Assembly (NCBI RefSeq): GCF_006715395.1
Contig: NZ_VFNC01000003.1
Span: 1 to 64,000, forward strand
DNA from: Streptomyces sp. SLBN-31
Lineage (GTDB): Bacteria; Actinomycetota; Actinomycetes; Streptomycetales; Streptomycetaceae
DNA length: 64,000 bases
Direction: 5' to 3'
Numbering within the stretch: the stretch's first letter is position 1; every line of letters starts with the position of its first letter. Under the pieces are notes generated by a model, which did no database searches, was not told the DNA's origin, and saw nothing but the letters and a program-made list of their open reading frames with translations. Position numbers and translations under genes: made by a program. Below, piece after piece: positions 1-11,470 of the stretch.

Positions 1-646
1 GGCGGCCGAGTTCACCGCGATCATGGGCCCCTCCGGGTCGGGCAAGTCCACGCTGATGCACTGCGTGGCCGGCCTCGACACCTTCTCCTCGGGATCCGTG
101 CGCATCGGCGAGACCGAGTTGGGCTCGCTCAAGGACAAGCAGCTCACCAAGTTGCGCCGGGACAAGATCGGCTTCATCTTCCAGGCGTTCAACCTGCTGC
201 CGACGCTCACGGCCCTGGAGAACATCACCCTTCCGATGGACATCGCGGGCCGCAAGCCGGACAAGCAGTGGCTGGAGCGGGTCATCGAGATGGTGGGCCT
301 GCGCGACCGGCTCGGCCACCGCCCCTCCCAGCTCTCCGGCGGCCAGCAGCAGCGCGTGGCCGTCGCCCGGGCCCTCGCCTCCAGGCCGGACATCATCTTC
401 GGCGACGAGCCGACCGGAAACCTCGACTCCCGCTCCGGCGCCGAGGTCCTGGGCTTCCTGCGCAACTCCGTTCGGGAGCTGGGGCAGACGGTCGTGATGG
501 TGACCCACGACCCGGTGGCGGCGGCGTACGCGGACCGGGTGGTCTTCCTCGCGGACGGACGGATCGTCGACCACATGTACGGCCCCACCGCGGAGTCCGT
601 CCTGGACTTCATGAAGCAGTTCGACGCGAAGGGCCGTACCAGCTGA
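1..646 (+). CDS. ABC transporter ATP-binding protein, MacB/LolD type (5' end outside window)
   Basis: The frame is open to the left window edge (codons from base 2), so the N-terminus is missing; residues AAEFTAI precede the first visible ATG at 23. It is a nucleotide-binding subunit that would power the FtsX-type permease encoded next. The Walker A motif GPSGSGKST opens the visible part, the signature LSGGQQQRVAVARAL follows, and Walker B is IIFGDEPTG with the H-loop in MVTHDP. The stop TGA overlaps the permease ATG (646-648), so the two are translationally coupled. It is very similar to the ATPase at 33262-34050, which shares the NLLPTL, LPMDIAGRKPD and FDAKGRTS/FDARGRTS stretches; the two systems look like paralogues. 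The substrate cannot be read from sequence; this class exports peptides, lipoproteins or antibiotics, or acts as a mechanotransmission machine. Confidence 0.93.
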   Translation, partial: AAEFTAIMGPSGSGKSTLMHCVAGLDTFSSGSVRIGETELGSLKDKQLTKLRRDKIGFIFQAFNLLPTLTALENITLPMDIAGRKPDKQWLERVIEMVGLRDRLGHRPSQLSGGQQQRVAVARALASRPDIIFGDEPTGNLDSRSGAEVLGFLRNSVRELGQTVVMVTHDPVAAAYADRVVFLADGRIVDHMYGPTAESVLDFMKQFDAKGRTS

Positions 647-3176
647 TGTTCCGCACCGCCCTGCGCGACGTGCTTGCGCACAAGGCCAGGCTGTTGATGA
701 CCGTGCTCGCCGTCATGCTCGGCGTCGCGTTCGTCTCCGGGACCCTGGTCTTCACCAACACCATCTCCGACGCCTACCAGAACAGTTCGGCCAAGGGCTT
801 CGACCGGGTCGACGTCGCCGTGTCCGCCAAGTACCAGGAGGACAAGGGCAACACGATCAGCAAGACGCCCGAGCTGACCCAGGCCATGCTCGACCGGAGC
901 GCGAAGGTGCCGGGCGCGGCCTCCGCGGTCGGCGTCGTGAACGGCTTCACCGCCATCGCCGACAAGCACGGCAAGCTCATCGGCGGCGGCTTCCAGTCGC
1001 AGGGCGGCAACTACTGGGGCGACAAGGACGCCCGTACCCGCTCAAGGCCGCAGCGCTCCGCACGGCGCGAACCAGGTCGCCATCGACGCGAAGACGGCCG
1101 AACGCGCCGGGTACAAGGTCGGCGACACGGTCCGCCTCTCCGTCGACGGCCCGGTCCTCACCCCGACGATCAGCGGCGTCTTCACCACCGACGACGGCAA
1201 CGTCGCCGGCCGGCGGCAGCCTCGCCCTGTTCGACACGCCACCGCCCAGAAGCTGTTCGGCAAGCCCGGCACGTACGACGAGATCGACGTGAAGGCCGCC
1301 GCCGGCACCTCCCAGGCCGGCGCTGAAGGCCGGGCTGGACAAGGCGCTTGGGCACGGAGCGGGTGGAGACCACCACCGGCCAGAAGCTCGCCGACGACCA
1401 GGCCGAGCAGATCTCGTCCTCGATGAGCGGGCTGAAGCAGGGCCTGCTGGTCTTCGCGGCATCGCGCTCTTCGTCGGCACGTTCATCATCGCCAACACCT
1501 TCACCATGCTGGTCGCCCAGCGCACCCGGGAACTCGCGCTGATGCGCGCGGTCGGCGCCTCGCGCCGCCAGGTCACCCGTCGGTGCTTGATCGAGGCGTT
1601 CGTGGTCGGCACGGTCGCGGGCGTCACGGGCCTGGTCGCGGGCATCGGCATCGGCGCCGGTCTGCGCTCGCTGATGGGCACCCTCGGCGCCCAACCGTCC
1701 CGGACGGGCCGCTGGTCATCACGCCGGGCACGGTCGCGAGCGCCCTCGTGGTCGGCATCGTCATCACCATGCTGGCGGCCTGGCTGCCCGGCCGCCGGGC
1801 CGCGAAGATCCCGCCGGTCGCCGCGATGAGGCAGCATCCACGCCCAGGCGACGACCAAGTCACTGGTGCTGCGCAACACCCTGGGTGCGCTGTTCAGCGC
1901 CGCGGGCGTCGCGGTGGTGCTGGCCGCCACGACGATGGACGGCTCGGACGGTCAGGCCCCGATGGGTCTCGGCGCGGTCCTGCTGATCATCGGCGTCTTC
2001 ATCCTCACGCCGCTGCTGTCGCGCCCGCTGATCGCGGCCGCCGCGCCGGCCTTGCGGATCTTCGGTGTCGCGGGCAAGCTGGCCCGCCAGAACTCGGTGC
2101 GCAACCCGCGCCGCACCGCGGCCACCGCGTCCGCGCTGATGATCGGACTCACCCTCATCACCGGCATGACGGTGATGGCGGGCAGCCTGCAGAAGTCGAT
2201 CGACAAGATGGCCTCCGCCGCGATCAGGGCCGACTACGTGGTCTCCATGGCCAACGGCAACTACCTCTCGCCGGACGTCGACCGGAAACTGAACGCGACC
2301 GGTGGGGTGACCGCCACCAGCCCGCTGCGCAACGTCTACTCGCGCATCGACGGCACGGGCGAGTCCCTGACCGGGGTGAACGGCGCCGCGATCGGCGAGC
2401 TGACCGACCTCAAGGTCGACCAGGGCACCTTCAAGGTGGGCGGCACGCAGGTCGTCGTCGACGAGGACACCGCCAAGTCGCACGGCTGGAAGGCCGGTTC
2501 GGCCTTCACCGCGCACTACGAGGACGGCAGGTCCTCCCGCCTGACGGTCTCCGGGGTCTACGAGGGCAACGAGCTGATCAGGGGCATCCTGCTGGACAAG
2601 GCCGTGGTCACCCCGCACATGACCGACCCGGGCGACATGCAGGTCCTGGTCCGGACGGCCGACGGGGCGTCGAGCGCCACGAAGGACAAGCTGGAGAAGG
2701 CCCTCGGAACCAACCCGGCCATCAAGGTCCAGAGCAAGCAGGACCTGTCCAACGACATCGCGCAGATGTTCACGCTGATGCTGAACATGCTCTACGGCCT
2801 GCTGGCCATGGCGGTGATCGTGGCCGTCCTCGGCGTCATCAACACCCTGGCCATGTCGGTCTTCGAACGCTCGCAGGAGATCGGCATGCTCCGCGCGATC
2901 GGTCTCGACCGCAAGGGCATCAAGCGCATGGTGCGCCTGGAGTCCCTGGTCATCTCCCTGTTCGGCGGGGTGCTCGGCATCGGCCTGGGCGTCTTCTTCG
3001 GCTGGGCGGCCGGCGAGCTGCTCGGCACGAAGATGGCGACGTACGAACTGGTCCTGCCCTGGGCGAGGATGGCCGTCTTCCTCCTCCTCGCGGCGACGGT
3101 CGGCATCCTGGCGGCCCTGTGGCCGGCCCGGCGCGCCGCCCGCCTGAACATGCTGACGGCGATCAAGTCGGAGTAG
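646..3176 (+). pseudogene. FtsX-family ABC permease with a cluster of frameshifts (pseudogene or sequence error)
   Basis: Partner permease of the preceding ATPase. The N-terminal part (MFRTALRDVLAHKARLLMTV, first membrane segment and start of the periplasmic domain) reads in one frame to about 1040, and the C-terminal part (from about 1840 to the stop at 3176) reads cleanly, including a FtsX core around NTLAMSVFERSQEIGMLRAIG. Between them the homologous protein can be followed only by switching frame about nine times, near 1043-1062, 1205, 1236, 1318, 1345, 1458, 1580 (a compensating pair), 1690 and 1833. Each switch is a gain or loss of one or two bases with intact protein similarity on both sides and no other decay. 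If corrected, the product would be roughly 840 residues with two FtsX domains, like the 859-residue paralogue at 30686-33265. Clustering in 800 bp suggests low-quality sequence more than a decaying gene. Confidence 0.8.
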
Positions 3177-3185
3177 CGGTACGCC

Positions 3186-3225
3186 ACGAGGGGGCCCCGT
3201 CCGACGCTCGGACGGGCCCCCTCGT
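3186..3225. terminator. Bidirectional terminator between convergent permease and cfa-like genes
   Basis: Near-perfect inverted repeat: 3186-3204 pairs with 3208-3225, with one bulged C and a 3-nt loop. It lies 9 bp after the permease stop and 18 bp before the stop of the convergent methyltransferase gene. Confidence 0.8.
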
Positions 3226-3243
3226 ACGTACTCCCGGGCGCTT

Positions 3244-4545
3244 CTACGCGGGATCCGCACCCCACGTCCGGGCTCGCAGCGGCATCCCGGACCCGCCGTC
3301 CTCCGGCGTCCGTACGGCCAGCACCTGGTTGACGCCGATGCGGTTGTGCTCGAAGGCGAGGGCGCAGGCGGCCATGTACAGCCGCCACACTCTGGCCCGC
3401 CCGGGCCCGGCAAGCCGCATCGCGCGCGGCCACTGGGCCTCCAGATTGGTCACCCACCGGCGCAGGGTGAGCCCGTAGTGCTCGCGGATGGACTCGACGT
3501 CGCGCACCTCGAACCCGGCGCGTTCGAGCTGGGTGACGGTCGTGCCGAGGGGCGCGAGTTCGCCGTCGGGGAAGACGTACGCGTCGATGAACTCGTCGAC
3601 GTCGTAGGCCGACTCGTCGCCCTGTGGCCGGCGGGCGATCTGGTGGTTGAGCAGCCGTCCGCCCGGCCGCAGCAGCCGGTGCAGGTTCTCGGCGTACTCC
3701 AGGTATCGGTCCGCGCCCACGTGTTCGGCCATCCCGATCGACGAGACGGCGTCGTACGGGCCGTCGGCGACGTCCCGGTAGTCCTGCACCCGGATCTCCA
3801 CCCGGTCGGTCAGCCCCGCGTCGGCGACGCGCTTGCGGGCGTAGGCGGCCTGTTCGTGGGAGAGGGTGATGCCGACGACGTTCACCCCGTGCTCGCGCGA
3901 CGCGTGGACGGCCATGGAGCCCCAGCCGCAGCCGACGTCGAGGAGCCGCTGTCCCTCCGTCAGACCGAGCTTGCGGCAGACGAGTTCGAGCTTGTCGTGC
4001 TGGGCCCGCTCCAGGGTGGCGTCCGGGGAGGGCCAGTAGGCGCACGAGTAGACCATCGAGGGGCCGAGGACGATCTCGTAGAAGTCGTTGCCGACGTCGT
4101 AGTGGTGGCTGATGGCCCGTTTGTCGGTGCGCCTTGTGTGCAGGTGCCGGACCTTGCGGACCTCCTCGCGGGGCGGCGCGGGCGGCAGCGGCAGCCCGGC
4201 GATCTTCACGAGGCCGCGTACGGCGGCCCGCACCTCGGGGTCCCGCAGCATCTGCGGCAGGCTCCGGGCGTCCTCCCCGCGCTCCCACACCAGCTCCGCC
4301 ATGAGGTCGAGGGTGGCGTACAGGTCCCCCTCGATGTCGAGGTCCCCGGCGACCCAGGCCCGCGCGAGCCCCAGTTCTCCCGGCTTCCACAGCAGGCGGC
4401 GCACGGCGCGGCGGTTGCGCACGACCAGGGCCGGCGCGTCCGGCGGCCCCGCCTGCGAACCGTCCCAGGCGCGGATGCGCACCGGCAACGGCGCTCCCAG
4501 CAACTGTTCGACGAGGCTCTTCAGCCGCGACGCGGCGTCGGCCAT
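3244..4545 (-). CDS. Cyclopropane-fatty-acyl-phospholipid synthase family methyltransferase
   Basis: SAM-dependent methyltransferase of about 433 residues that would transfer a methylene or methyl group to the double bond of an unsaturated membrane phospholipid acyl chain. Visible are the family's N-terminal region, the SAM-binding motif LLDVGCGWGSMA (roughly residues 196-207), the following VVGITLSHEQ, and a C-terminal catalytic domain with a conserved SIGMAEHVG stretch. The start at 4545 (MADAASRL) is chosen because GGAGGT sits 8 nt upstream; an in-frame ATG at 4644 lacks such a site. The gene stands alone, convergent with the permease and followed upstream by ndh in the same orientation after a strong terminator. 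Whether the product makes cyclopropane or methyl-branched chains cannot be told from sequence. Confidence 0.88.
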   Translation of the reverse strand: MADAASRLKSLVEQLLGAPLPVRIRAWDGSQAGPPDAPALVVRNRRAVRRLLWKPGELGLARAWVAGDLDIEGDLYATLDLMAELVWERGEDARSLPQMLRDPEVRAAVRGLVKIAGLPLPPAPPREEVRKVRHLHTRRTDKRAISHHYDVGNDFYEIVLGPSMVYSCAYWPSPDATLERAQHDKLELVCRKLGLTEGQRLLDVGCGWGSMAVHASREHGVNVVGITLSHEQAAYARKRVADAGLTDRVEIRVQDYRDVADGPYDAVSSIGMAEHVGADRYLEYAENLHRLLRPGGRLLNHQIARRPQGDESAYDVDEFIDAYVFPDGELAPLGTTVTQLERAGFEVRDVESIREHYGLTLRRWVTNLEAQWPRAMRLAGPGRARVWRLYMAACALAFEHNRIGVNQVLAVRTPEDGGSGMPLRARTWGADPA

Positions 4546-4718
4546 GGCGCACACCTCCGTGACAGGCGATCCCGGAATGCCCAGCACCACGAAAACAAAA
4601 CCCGGGCGACTGTGCAGTCCCCCGGCGGCGTCACGAATATGCAAAAAGGTGCAGAGACCATCTACTCGGGTCGCCCATTCGGAGTCCGGACCCGGAGCCC
4701 GGACCCGGAGCCCGAACG

Positions 4719-4760
4719 CCGAAGGACCTCCCGCACCACGGATGGCGGGAGGTCCTTCGG
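4719..4760 (-). terminator. Rho-independent-like terminator of ndh
   Basis: A 16-bp perfect stem (4719-4734 with 4745-4760) and 10-nt loop lie 24 bp downstream of the ndh stop. Just beyond it, a 13-bp direct duplication of GGACCCGGAGCCC is seen around 4687-4712. Confidence 0.85.
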
Positions 4761-4783
4761 TTCGTTCGGCGACCGGGGTCCGG

Positions 4784-6163
4784 TCAGGAGGCCTTGGCCT
4801 CGGTCTTCTCCTGCTTCGCGGCCGCCGGGACGGGCTTGGCGGCCTCGTAGAACTCCTCGCGCGGGTTCTCCATGGCGCCCAGGGAGACGACCTCGCGCTT
4901 GAGGAACATGCCGAGGGTCCAGTCGGCGAAGACGCGGATCTTGCGGTTGAAGGTCGGCATCGCCATGCCGTGGTAACCGCGGTGCATGTACCAAGCGAGA
5001 CGGCCCTTGAGCTTGATCTTCATCTTGCCCATGACGATCATCGCGACGCCCTTGTGGAGGCCGAGACCGGCCACCGCACCCTTGTTGGCGTGGCTGTAGT
5101 CCTTCTGCGGGAAGCCCCGCAGACCGGAGATCACGTTGTCGCCGAGGACCTTGGCCTGACGCAGGGCGTGCTGGGCGTTCGGCGGGCACCAGGCGTTCTC
5201 GTTGCCCGCCTTGCGGCCGGCGAGGTCCGGAACCTGGGCGTTGTCGCCGGCGGCCCAGATGTAGTCGGTGCCCTTGACCTGGAGGGTCGGCTCGCAGTCC
5301 ACGTGGCCGCGGGGGCCGAGCGGCAGGCCGTAGCGGGCCAGCGCCGGGTTGGGCTTCACACCGGCGGTCCACACGACGGTGTTGGAGTCGACCTCGAGGC
5401 CGTTCTTCAGCACCACGTGGCCGTCGACGCAGGAGTCCATCGAGGTGGAGAGGTAGATCTCCACGCCGCGGCTCTCCAGGTGCTCCTTGCCGTAGGCGCC
5501 CAGCTTGGGGCCGACCTCGGGCAGGATCTTGTCGGCGGCGTCGACGAGGATGAAGCGCATGTCCTCGCGGGACACGTTCTTGTAGTACTTGGCCGCGTCG
5601 CGGGCCATGTCCTCGACCTCACCGATGGTCTCCGCACCGGCGAAGCCGCCGCCGACGAAGACGAAGGTGAGGGCCTTGCGCCGGATCTCCTCGTCCGTGG
5701 TGGAGTCGGCCTTGTCGAGCTGCTCCAGCACGTGGTTGCGCAGGCCGATGGCCTCCTCGATGCCCTTCATACCGATGCCCTGTTCGGCGAGGCCGGGGAT
5801 CGGGAAGGTGCGGGAGACCGCGCCGAGCGCGATCACCAGGTAGTCGAAGGGCAGCTCGTACGCCTCACCGACCAGCGGGGAGATCGTGGCCACCTTGCGG
5901 TCCTGGTCGATGGTGGTGACGCGGCCGGTGAGGACCTCCGCCTTCGGCAGCACGCGTCGCAACGGGACGACGACGTGGCGCGGGGAGATGTTGCCGGCTG
6001 CGGTTTCGGGGAGGAAGGGCTGGTAGGTCATGTACGACCGGGGGTCGACGACCGTGACGGTCGCCTCGCCGTAGCGCATCTTCTTGAGGATGCGCCGAGC
6101 TGCGTACAGGCCTACGTACCCACCGCCTACTACGAGGATCCTGGGACGCTCCGTGGTGCTCAT
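4784..6163 (-). CDS. ndh: Type II NADH dehydrogenase (NDH-2)
   Basis: Single-subunit, non-proton-pumping NADH:menaquinone oxidoreductase of 459 residues, peripheral on the cytoplasmic membrane face. Two dinucleotide-binding folds are visible: GGGYVGLYAARRIL near residues 12-25 for FAD, and FVFVGGGFAGAETIGEVEDM near residue 170 for NADH. A third FAD contact motif, the IWAAGDNAQVP stretch, lies in the C-terminal half. The C-terminal region (RGYHGMAMPTFNRKIRVFADWTL) is the usual membrane-contact segment; the last 25 residues are Ala/Lys/Glu-rich and probably flexible. The start at 6163 is the only ATG compatible with the FAD motif. The gene is monocistronic, ends at a strong hairpin, and has a 400-bp upstream region holding two Rex-like palindromes. 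NADH/NAD+-sensing control by Rex is therefore plausible. Confidence 0.92.
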   Translation of the reverse strand: MSTTERPRILVVGGGYVGLYAARRILKKMRYGEATVTVVDPRSYMTYQPFLPETAAGNISPRHVVVPLRRVLPKAEVLTGRVTTIDQDRKVATISPLVGEAYELPFDYLVIALGAVSRTFPIPGLAEQGIGMKGIEEAIGLRNHVLEQLDKADSTTDEEIRRKALTFVFVGGGFAGAETIGEVEDMARDAAKYYKNVSREDMRFILVDAADKILPEVGPKLGAYGKEHLESRGVEIYLSTSMDSCVDGHVVLKNGLEVDSNTVVWTAGVKPNPALARYGLPLGPRGHVDCEPTLQVKGTDYIWAAGDNAQVPDLAGRKAGNENAWCPPNAQHALRQAKVLGDNVISGLRGFPQKDYSHANKGAVAGLGLHKGVAMIVMGKMKIKLKGRLAWYMHRGYHGMAMPTFNRKIRVFADWTLGMFLKREVVSLGAMENPREEFYEAAKPVPAAAKQEKTEAKAS

Positions 6164-6197
6164 GGCATCGAGTATCCACCCGTCTCAGGGGGGTAGC

Positions 6198-6215
6198 TCG
6201 TGCGCCCCTTCACAA
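6198..6215. promoter_or_regulatory. Weak candidate Rex operator near ndh start
   Basis: TCGTGCGCCCCTTCACAA has one perfect half (TTCACAA) and one degenerate half of the Rex consensus TTGTGAA-N4-TTCACAA. It ends 36 bp upstream of the ndh ATG. A possible -10-like GATAAC lies just upstream on the minus strand (about 6231-6238). Confidence 0.35.
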
Positions 6216-6482
6216 GCTCCGACAAGGTGTGTGTTATCCTCCGCGACCCGCGTGACCAAGGTCCTGGCGCGGACCCTCGGGCCAGGTCCGTTACGACCCG
6301 TTGTCAATGCCGCGTGAGCTGCCTCTCTGGGCCTCCGGAGGTGCGGTGAGTCCTCCGAAACACCTCTCCTCGAGGGCCTCCGGGACCCCCTTCATACCAT
6401 GATTCTGAACATGTTCAAGGGGCCGTTGGACCCTCGAAAGGCCCAACCGGGACCGTTTCACGGATCTCGGGGGCGGAATTCC

Positions 6483-6500
6483 TTGTGAAGAACTTCACGA
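6483..6500. promoter_or_regulatory. Strong candidate Rex operator (ROP) upstream of ndh
   Basis: TTGTGAAGAACTTCACGA matches the Rex palindrome TTGTGAA-N4-TTCACAA at 13 of its 14 fixed positions. Rex represses respiratory genes when NADH is low relative to NAD+, and ndh is a logical target. The site is about 320 bp upstream of the ndh start, so it implies a distal promoter or a long leader. Confidence 0.6.
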
Positions 6501-6520
6501 ACTTTCCCGACGACACATAA

Positions 6521-6546
6521 CGGAGGGGCCCGCGAAGGCCCCTCCG
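6521..6546 (-). terminator. Terminator of the DUF501-ppx gene
   Basis: A 10-bp perfect stem (6521-6530 with 6537-6546) and 6-nt loop lie 61 bp past the stop codon. Confidence 0.8.
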
Positions 6547-6607
6547 GTGCGCTCATACGCTATCCGACCTGCTCGTCAGAGAGCTACCTATCGGTAACAA
6601 ACGAGAC

Positions 6608-8167
6608 CTACGCCACCGACCACGCGATGCCGTCGAGGATGTCGTGCTCGCTGACGACGACCTCCTCGGCGCCCGTCCGCTCCATGATCGACAGCAGGAC
6701 GAGGGCCCCGGCGGCGATGACGTCCACGCGTCCCGGGTGCATGGACGGCACGGCCGCCCGCTCGGCGTGGGTGGAGCGCAGCAGCCGGTCGGTGATCTCG
6801 CGGACGCGCTCGCGCGAGACGCGGGAGTGGTGGATGCGCGCGGAGTCGTACTCGGGCAGCTCCTGGGCGATGGCCGACACGGTGGTCACCGATCCGGCGA
6901 GCCCGACCAGCGTCCGCGCCTCGCCGAGCGGCACCGTCTCCTCCGCGAGGTCCAGGGCCCGCTCGATGTCGGCCCGCATGGCCGCGATCTGCTCCTCGGA
7001 GGGCGGGTCGGTGACCGCGCCGTCGACCACGAGGTGCCGCTCGGTCATCCGCACACAGCCGACGTCCACCGAGCGGGCCGCCCGCACGTGGTCGTCCCCC
7101 ACGACGAACTCGGTCGACCCGCCTCCGATGTCCACGACCAGGTAGGGCCGGGCGAGGTCGTCGCGGCCCTTGAGTTCCTTGGTCGCCCCCGTGAAGGAGA
7201 ACTCCGCCTCCTGCTCACCGGAGATCACCTCGGGCTCGACGCCGAGGATGTCGACGACGCCCTGCACGAAGTCGTCCCGGTTGGAGGCGTCCCGGGAGGC
7301 CGAGGTGGCCACGAAACGGACCTTCTCGGCGCCCAGGTCGCGGATCACCTCCGCGTACTCCCGGCAGGCCGCGAAGGTGCGCTCCAGCGCCTCCGGGGCC
7401 AGCCGGCCGGTGCGGTCCACGTCCTGGCCGAGCCGAACGATCGTCATGCGCCGGTCCAGCTCCAGCAGTTCGCCGGTGCCGGGGTTGACGTCGGCGACCA
7501 GCAGCCGGATGGAGTTGGTGCCGCAGTCGACCGCGGCGACCCGGCTGAAGCCCCTGGGCGTCATCGGCCGGGCCGAGAAGAAGCCGCTGCGGACCACGGT
7601 CGGGTCCTCCTCGGCCTCCTCGCCGGGGAACTCGTCCGCCGGGTCCGGTGCCGCCAGCGGCTGCACGCACGGGCCCTTGAGCCACCACTCGGGGAGCATC
7701 GCGATGGCCTCGTCGCCCAGGGGGTTGACGCCCGGGCCCGCGGCCAGGGAGTGGCCCACGAGCACGTGCAGGCACTTCACCCGGTCCGGCATGCCGCCCG
7801 CGCTCGGGAAGCCCTCCAGCACCTCGATCTCGTCGCGCCGCCGGATGTAGTCCTCGTGCGCGGCACGGTACGCGGCGGCCAGCTCCGGGTCGGTCCGCAG
7901 CCGCTCCGTCATCTCCTTCATGACGCCGTTCGCCTCCAGCGTGCCGATCGCCGAGGCGGCGCGCGGGCACGTCAGGTAGTACGTCGTCGGGAAGGGCGTG
8001 CCGTCCGGCAGCCGGGGCGCCGTCTCCACGACGTCCGGTTGTCCGCACGGGCAGCGGTGGGCGATCGCGCGCAGCCCGCGCGGCGGCCGCCCGAGCTGCT
8101 GCTTGAAGGCCTCGACGTCGGCGTCGGTGGGCTCGGTGCGCGGGGTGGGCGGCGGAGGCGTTTCCAC
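6608..8167 (-). CDS. DUF501 - exopolyphosphatase (Ppx/GppA) fusion protein
   Basis: One 519-residue frame joins two proteins that are normally separate neighbours in Streptomyces. Residues 1-170 are a DUF501 protein (GRPPRGLRAIAHRCPCGQPDVV, cysteine-containing, function unknown), ending near GPCVQPL. A 25-residue acidic linker (PADEFPGEEAEEDPT) leads into a full Ppx/GppA phosphatase: ASKHA-fold phosphate-1 loop AAVDCGTNSIRLLVADV, catalytic Glu region ISGEQEAEFSFTGA, and phosphate-2 loop YLVVDIGGGSTEFVVG. It would hydrolyse polyphosphate and/or pppGpp. The start is GTG at 8167, 23 bp after the ftsB-like stop, without a strong ribosome site. Inside the linker, GAGGAGG (7606-7612) lies 8 nt before an in-frame GTG at 7597, so the phosphatase might also be made alone. 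Loss of the intergenic stop is the simplest origin; a sequence error must be excluded. Confidence 0.88.
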   Translation of the reverse strand: METPPPPTPRTEPTDADVEAFKQQLGRPPRGLRAIAHRCPCGQPDVVETAPRLPDGTPFPTTYYLTCPRAASAIGTLEANGVMKEMTERLRTDPELAAAYRAAHEDYIRRRDEIEVLEGFPSAGGMPDRVKCLHVLVGHSLAAGPGVNPLGDEAIAMLPEWWLKGPCVQPLAAPDPADEFPGEEAEEDPTVVRSGFFSARPMTPRGFSRVAAVDCGTNSIRLLVADVNPGTGELLELDRRMTIVRLGQDVDRTGRLAPEALERTFAACREYAEVIRDLGAEKVRFVATSASRDASNRDDFVQGVVDILGVEPEVISGEQEAEFSFTGATKELKGRDDLARPYLVVDIGGGSTEFVVGDDHVRAARSVDVGCVRMTERHLVVDGAVTDPPSEEQIAAMRADIERALDLAEETVPLGEARTLVGLAGSVTTVSAIAQELPEYDSARIHHSRVSRERVREITDRLLRSTHAERAAVPSMHPGRVDVIAAGALVLLSIMERTGAEEVVVSEHDILDGIAWSVA

Positions 8168-8190
8168 TGAGAACTGTCTTTCTGGTCAGG

Positions 8191-8667
8191 TCACTGGTCG
8201 GAGGCGTCGGACTTGTCGACCCCGTCCCAGACGTTCGCGTACCACGGGCGGTCGGCGGCGTCCCGTTCGGCGCGCGACCGCTTGGCGCGGTCCGGGTCGA
8301 CGACGACGTATCCCGTCTCGCCCGGCATCACGTAGTGCAGGCGCTGCCGGATCTGCTGCTCGGCGTAGGAGTCGTCCTGCCAGCGTGCCTTGAGGTCGCG
8401 CAGCTGCTCGACCCGCTCCTTGGCCTGCTGCTCCTGGCGCTGCAGGTCGGAGATCTCGGCGCGCTGGGAGACGTACTGCCTTATCGGGTAGGCGAGGGCC
8501 ACGACGAGGGTGCACAGCACCAGGGCGAGCAGCGCGGCGCGGCCCGTCAGCCGGGAGCGGTGGGCCTGCCGTTTGGTCTGGGAGCGGTAGACCCGGGCCG
8601 CCGTCTGCTCGCCGAGCAGTCTGAGCCTGGTCGCGGTGGAGAACCGGTCCCGGTCCTTCACGGCCAT
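8191..8667 (-). CDS. Septum formation initiator (FtsB/DivIC family) protein
   Basis: Bitopic membrane protein of 158 residues. A basic cytoplasmic N-terminus (about 40 residues, many Arg/Lys) precedes one membrane segment, ALLALVLCTLVVALAYPI, at about residues 45-62. An extracellular coiled coil (ISDLQRQEQQAKERVEQLRDL) is followed by the conserved RLHYVMPGE motif of the DivIC family. FtsB/DivIC with FtsL and FtsQ activates septal peptidoglycan synthesis. The ATG at 8667 has GGGAGG about 8 nt upstream. It sits between eno and the DUF501-ppx gene, as in many actinobacteria; a terminator separates it from eno and 23 bp separates it from the fusion gene, with which it is probably cotranscribed. 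Confidence 0.9.
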   Translation of the reverse strand: MAVKDRDRFSTATRLRLLGEQTAARVYRSQTKRQAHRSRLTGRAALLALVLCTLVVALAYPIRQYVSQRAEISDLQRQEQQAKERVEQLRDLKARWQDDSYAEQQIRQRLHYVMPGETGYVVVDPDRAKRSRAERDAADRPWYANVWDGVDKSDASDQ

Positions 8668-8700
8668 GTCCCCGCCTCCCGTTCATGCCGTTCACACGTG

Positions 8701-8744
8701 CGTACGTCCCCGCACACGGTACGGGACCGGTGCGGGGACGTACG
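8701..8744 (-). terminator. Terminator of eno
   Basis: A 15-bp perfect stem (8701-8715 with 8730-8744) and 14-nt loop lie between the eno stop and the start of the ftsB-like gene. Confidence 0.75.
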
Positions 8745-8775
8745 TACGACTGGCTCAGGATTGACCCTTTGCGGC

Positions 8776-11282
<2,507 letters not shown>

Positions 11283-11341
11283 TTCCCGTACGGCCGCTGG
11301 CAGGATTCGGCGTTGCGGCAGACGGGGCTCGGGTTGCCGAG

Positions 11342-11379
11342 CGGTCATGACCGTAGACACGGAATCCGCGGAATTTCAA
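11342..11379 (-). promoter_or_regulatory. Predicted rpfA promoter overlapped by a perfect palindrome
   Basis: On the minus strand TTGAAA (11374-11379), an 18-nt spacer and TACGGT (11350-11355) form a good sigma-HrdB-type promoter. The perfect 12-bp palindrome CGGTCATGACCG (11342-11353) overlaps the -10 and the expected start point, so a repressor could act here in addition to the riboswitch, which begins about 60 bp downstream. Confidence 0.5.
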
Positions 11380-11470
11380 AGACGATCAGGGCTTCTGAGA
11401 CTCATCCCACACTTTCGCCAAACCGGACATTCAACGCGAAGCGTGACGTGAACTCCCGCCGTATTTCGCC

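Larger units (their letters stand above)
6197..6607. other. Long intergenic region upstream of ndh (no gene seen)
   Basis: About 410 bp lie between the ndh start and the stop of the ppx fusion gene. I see two Rex-like palindromes (6198-6215, 6483-6500), the terminator of the ppx gene (6521-6546), and several GC-rich short inverted repeats around 6325-6390 that could belong to an ndh leader. No open frame with a credible ribosome binding site was found. Confidence 0.6.

Noticed and set aside
6197..6607. Small RNA or riboswitch before ndh
   Set aside because: Several short stems exist but none matches a known riboswitch core, and GC content alone gives such stems.
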